The notes under the pieces are model-generated. The model had not been told where the DNA came from. It searched no databases and worked only from the letters and a program-made list of their open reading frames with translations. Source: Actinomadura sp. NAK00032 (GTDB taxonomy: Bacteria; Actinomycetota; Actinomycetes; Streptosporangiales; Streptosporangiaceae). From it: 64,000 nt of DNA. Positions 62,072 through 64,000 of the stretch are shown here, one piece after another. Position numbers and translations under genes: made by a program. Position 1 is the stretch's first letter. Each line of letters opens with the position of its first letter. Where the stretch lies: the NCBI RefSeq assembly GCF_013364275.1, contig NZ_CP054932.1, forward strand, positions 8,432,001 to 8,496,000, given 5' to 3'.

Positions 62072-62608
62072 CTACTTACCAGCCTTTCCGACCTTGCGGC
62101 GGATCTGCTCACCTTCGTAGCGCACGCCCTTGCCCTTGTACGGGTCGGGCTTGCGCAGCTTGCGGATGCGGGCGGCGATCTCGCCGACAAGCTGCTTGTC
62201 GATGCCCTCGACGGTCAGCTGCGTCGGCCGCTCGACCGTGAACTTGATGCCGTCCGGGGCCTCGAACGGGATCGGGTGGCTGTAGCCGAGGGAGAACTCG
62301 ACGTTCTGCCCCTTGGCCACCACCCGGTAGCCGACGCCCTGGATGACCAGGGTCTTCTTGTAGCCGTCGGTCACCCCGACGACCATGTTGTTGATCAGCG
62401 TCCGCGTGAGCCCGTGCAGCCCGCGCACCTTGTTCACATCGTTCGGCCGGGTGACGACGATCGTGCCGTCCTCCTGGCTGACCTCGATGGGCTCGGCGAC
62501 GGTGTGCGACAGCGTGCCCTTCGGCCCCTTGACGGTGACCTCCCGGCCGTCGAGGCTCACCTCGACACCGCTGGGCACGGTGATGGGAAGACGTCCAATA
62601 CGAGACAT
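62072..62608 (-). CDS. rplF: 50S ribosomal protein L6
   Basis: Stalk-base protein near the factor-binding site. The 178 residues begin MSRIGRLPITVPSGVEVSLD and end with the L6 signature region PDPYKGKGVRYEGEQIRRK. Confidence 0.97.
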   Translation of the reverse strand: MSRIGRLPITVPSGVEVSLDGREVTVKGPKGTLSHTVAEPIEVSQEDGTIVVTRPNDVNKVRGLHGLTRTLINNMVVGVTDGYKKTLVIQGVGYRVVAKGQNVEFSLGYSHPIPFEAPDGIKFTVERPTQLTVEGIDKQLVGEIAARIRKLRKPDPYKGKGVRYEGEQIRRKVGKAGK

Positions 62609-62624
62609 TGTTCGGTACCTCCCC

Positions 62625-63023
62625 TCACCAGACGTAGGCGAGGACTTCCCCGCCCACGCCGCGCTTGCCCGCCTGACGGTCGGTCATCAGGCCGGAGGAC
62701 GTCGAGATGATCGCGACGCCCAGTCCGCCCAGGACCCTCGGCAGGTTGTCCTTCTTCGCGTACACGCGCAGACCCGGCTTCGAGACGCGCTTGATGCCGG
62801 CGATCGAACGCTCCCGGGTCGGGCCGAACTTGAGCTCGATCAGGAGCTCCTTGCCCACCTTGGCGTCCTGCACGTTCCAGCCCGAGATGTAGCCCTCCTG
62901 CTGGAGGATCTCGGCGATGTGCGCCTTGATCTTCGAGTACGGCATCGCCACTGAGTCGTGGTACGCCGAATTCGCGTTGCGCAGACGCGTCAGCATGTCT
63001 GCGATCGGGTCGGTCATCGTCAT
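62625..63023 (-). CDS. rpsH: 30S ribosomal protein S8
   Basis: Binds the central domain of 16S rRNA; in E. coli it also represses the spc operon. The 132 residues include TDPIADMLTRLRNANSAYHD and the C-terminal signature GVAIISTSSGLMTDRQA. The start is ATG 63023 or the second ATG at 63017; GGAGGG lies upstream. Confidence 0.96.
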   Translation of the reverse strand: MTMTDPIADMLTRLRNANSAYHDSVAMPYSKIKAHIAEILQQEGYISGWNVQDAKVGKELLIELKFGPTRERSIAGIKRVSKPGLRVYAKKDNLPRVLGGLGVAIISTSSGLMTDRQAGKRGVGGEVLAYVW

Positions 63024-63138
63024 GGCCTACAGGCCCTCCCTCGCCACGGTTTCCTCGGGTTGATGCGGCCCGTGGACCTTTGGCGCGGTCGTGGACGCCC
63101 TCTCGGGCGCCCGGTTGGTCATTACAGGCCGGTGTCCG

Positions 63139-63162
63139 CCCCCGGGGCCTGCGCCCCGGGGG
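63139..63162 (-). terminator. G/C hairpin between rpsN and rpsH
   Basis: CCCCCGGGGC and GCCCCGGGGG form a 10-bp stem around CTGC. It begins seven bases past the rpsN stop. Because rpsH follows in the same operon, it may be an attenuator or RNA-stability element and not an end point. Confidence 0.5.
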
Positions 63163-63168
63163 AGGCGG

Positions 63169-63354
63169 TCACCAGCTGGACTTCGTGATGCCGGGCAGCT
63201 CGCCGCGGTGGGCCATCTCCCGGAAGCACACCCGGCAGAGGCCGAACTTCCGGTAGACGGAGCGCGGACGCCCGCAGCGCGAGCAACGAGTGTACGCGCG
63301 CACCTCGAACTTCGGCTTCCGCGCCGCCTTGGCGATCAGCGACTTCTTCGCCAT
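63169..63354 (-). CDS. rpsN: 30S ribosomal protein S14, type Z
   Basis: A 61-residue zinc-binding S14. The ligands are Cys24, Cys27, Cys40 and Cys43 (YTRCSRCGRP and FGLCRVCFRE). It ends in ELPGITKSSW. This short zinc form is the spc-operon copy; actinobacteria often have a longer zinc-free paralogue elsewhere. Confidence 0.97.
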   Translation of the reverse strand: MAKKSLIAKAARKPKFEVRAYTRCSRCGRPRSVYRKFGLCRVCFREMAHRGELPGITKSSW

Positions 63355-63407
63355 GCTCAGCTCTCCTTGTTGCGATCCTCAGCCGGATGACCGGCTGCCG
63401 TGGAAGC

Positions 63408-63983
63408 TCAGGCTTCCTTGAAGGGGAAGCCCAGGAGCTTGAGCAGCGCCCGGCCCTCGTCGTCGGTCTTCGCGCTGGTCACGACCGTGATGTCCATGCC
63501 CCGCTGCCGGTCGACCTTGTCCGGGTCAACCTCGTGGAACATGACCTGCTCGGTCAGCCCGAAGGTGTAGTTGCCGTTGCCGTCGAACTGCTTCGGCGAC
63601 AGGCCGCGGAAGTCGCGGATGCGGGGCAGCGCGGTGGCGAGCAGCCGGTCCAGGAACTCCCACATGCGGTCGCCGCGCAGCGTGGCGTGCGCGCCGATCG
63701 GCATGCCCTCGCGCAGCTTGAACTGCGCGATGGACTTGCGGGCCCGGTTGACCGCCGGCTTCTGGCCGGTGATCAGCGACAGGTCGCGGATCGCGCCCTC
63801 GATCAGCTTGGCGTCCTTGGCCGCGTCGCCGACGCCCATGTTGACCACGATCTTGGTCAGCGTGGGGATCTGCATGACGTTGGCGTAGCCGAACTGCTCG
63901 CGCATCTGCCCCGCGATCTCCTCGCGGTAGCGGACCTTGAGCCTCGGCGTCGGCACGGGACGCTCGGTGACGGTCTCGGTCAT
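63408..63983 (-). CDS. rplE: 50S ribosomal protein L5
   Basis: 5S rRNA-binding protein contacting P-site tRNA. The 191 residues include the L5 signature LTKIVVNMGVGDAAKD, the block GQKPAVNRARKSIAQFKLREG and FHEVDPDKVDRQRGMDITVV. The ATG at 63983 has AAGGAG about 11 bases upstream, at the very edge of the window. The last 12 bases, read on the minus strand, could be the final codons and TGA of rplX, but this is too short to call. Confidence 0.97.
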   Translation of the reverse strand: MTETVTERPVPTPRLKVRYREEIAGQMREQFGYANVMQIPTLTKIVVNMGVGDAAKDAKLIEGAIRDLSLITGQKPAVNRARKSIAQFKLREGMPIGAHATLRGDRMWEFLDRLLATALPRIRDFRGLSPKQFDGNGNYTFGLTEQVMFHEVDPDKVDRQRGMDITVVTSAKTDDEGRALLKLLGFPFKEA

Positions 63984-64000
63984 CGGTCTCAGATCTCCTT

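Noticed and set aside
63989..64000. Last codons and stop of rplX
   Set aside because: Four codons including TGA fit gene order, but the same bases form the rplE ribosome-binding site, and this is too short to support a call.

Overview
The window is about 64 kb of high-GC actinobacterial chromosome. Coding frames have almost only G or C in the third codon position, GTG starts are common, several genes look leaderless, and there are mycobacterial/streptomycete marker families (GuaB3, DUF5319, an RsdA-type anti-sigma factor, XRE-DUF5753 with DUF397 partners, DUF1707). Gene order matches the conserved actinobacterial core running from guaB through groESL, the tsa genes, alr, glmS, glmM, rpsI-rplM and truA to the alpha and spc ribosomal operons. 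The taxon is inferred: gene content and repeat style suggest Streptosporangiales, perhaps an Actinomadura-like genome. No tRNA, rRNA, CRISPR array, intact insertion sequence or prophage was seen.

1-12,200: a cut-off succinic semialdehyde dehydrogenase gene faces a TetR regulator. Then come glpD, guaB3, guaB, a DUF5319 gene, an anti-sigma/sigma pair of the RsdA-SigD (ShbA) type, and groES-groEL with a sigma-70-type promoter and a CIRCE operator. A THUMP-like methyltransferase gene runs divergently.

12,200-25,500: a long coiled-coil protein built from 7- and 11-residue repeats and an APH-type phosphotransferase precede the t6A tRNA-modification genes (tsaD, rimI, tsaB, tsaE). These are interleaved with a Gly/Tyr-repeat membrane protein and an alpha/beta hydrolase. 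Then come alr, the NAD(P)HX repair gene, and an XRE regulator with two DUF397 genes.

25,500-43,800: the accessory-rich part. It has an ABC-2 pair, glmS, coaA, a Tat-exported PhoX-like protein, a DUF4132 gene, the debris of an MMPL exporter, a two-component system, four translationally coupled ABC genes, a DUF389 membrane protein, a secreted HNH nuclease, a small repeat protein, and glmM.

43,800-64,000: rpsI-rplM, a CAP-domain protein, two tandem paralogous membrane proteins, truA, then rplQ-rpoA-rpsD-rpsK-rpsM-rpmJ-infA. Four unrelated genes separate infA from map, which is followed by adk, secY, rplO, rpmD, rpsE, rplR, rplF, rpsH, rpsN and rplE.

Most protein genes are conserved housekeeping. 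The less explained signals are non-coding or architectural: a ~165-bp element found ahead of both guaB3 and alr; a large inverted repeat with competing folds between rpmJ and rpsM, where E. coli has its S4 regulatory leader; a family of G-rich hairpins with TCG-type loops, one inside the start of a coding region; an MMPL gene collapsed to 320 bp; and a shared motif ahead of the XRE and second DUF397 genes. None was tested against a database; each is an observation by eye.
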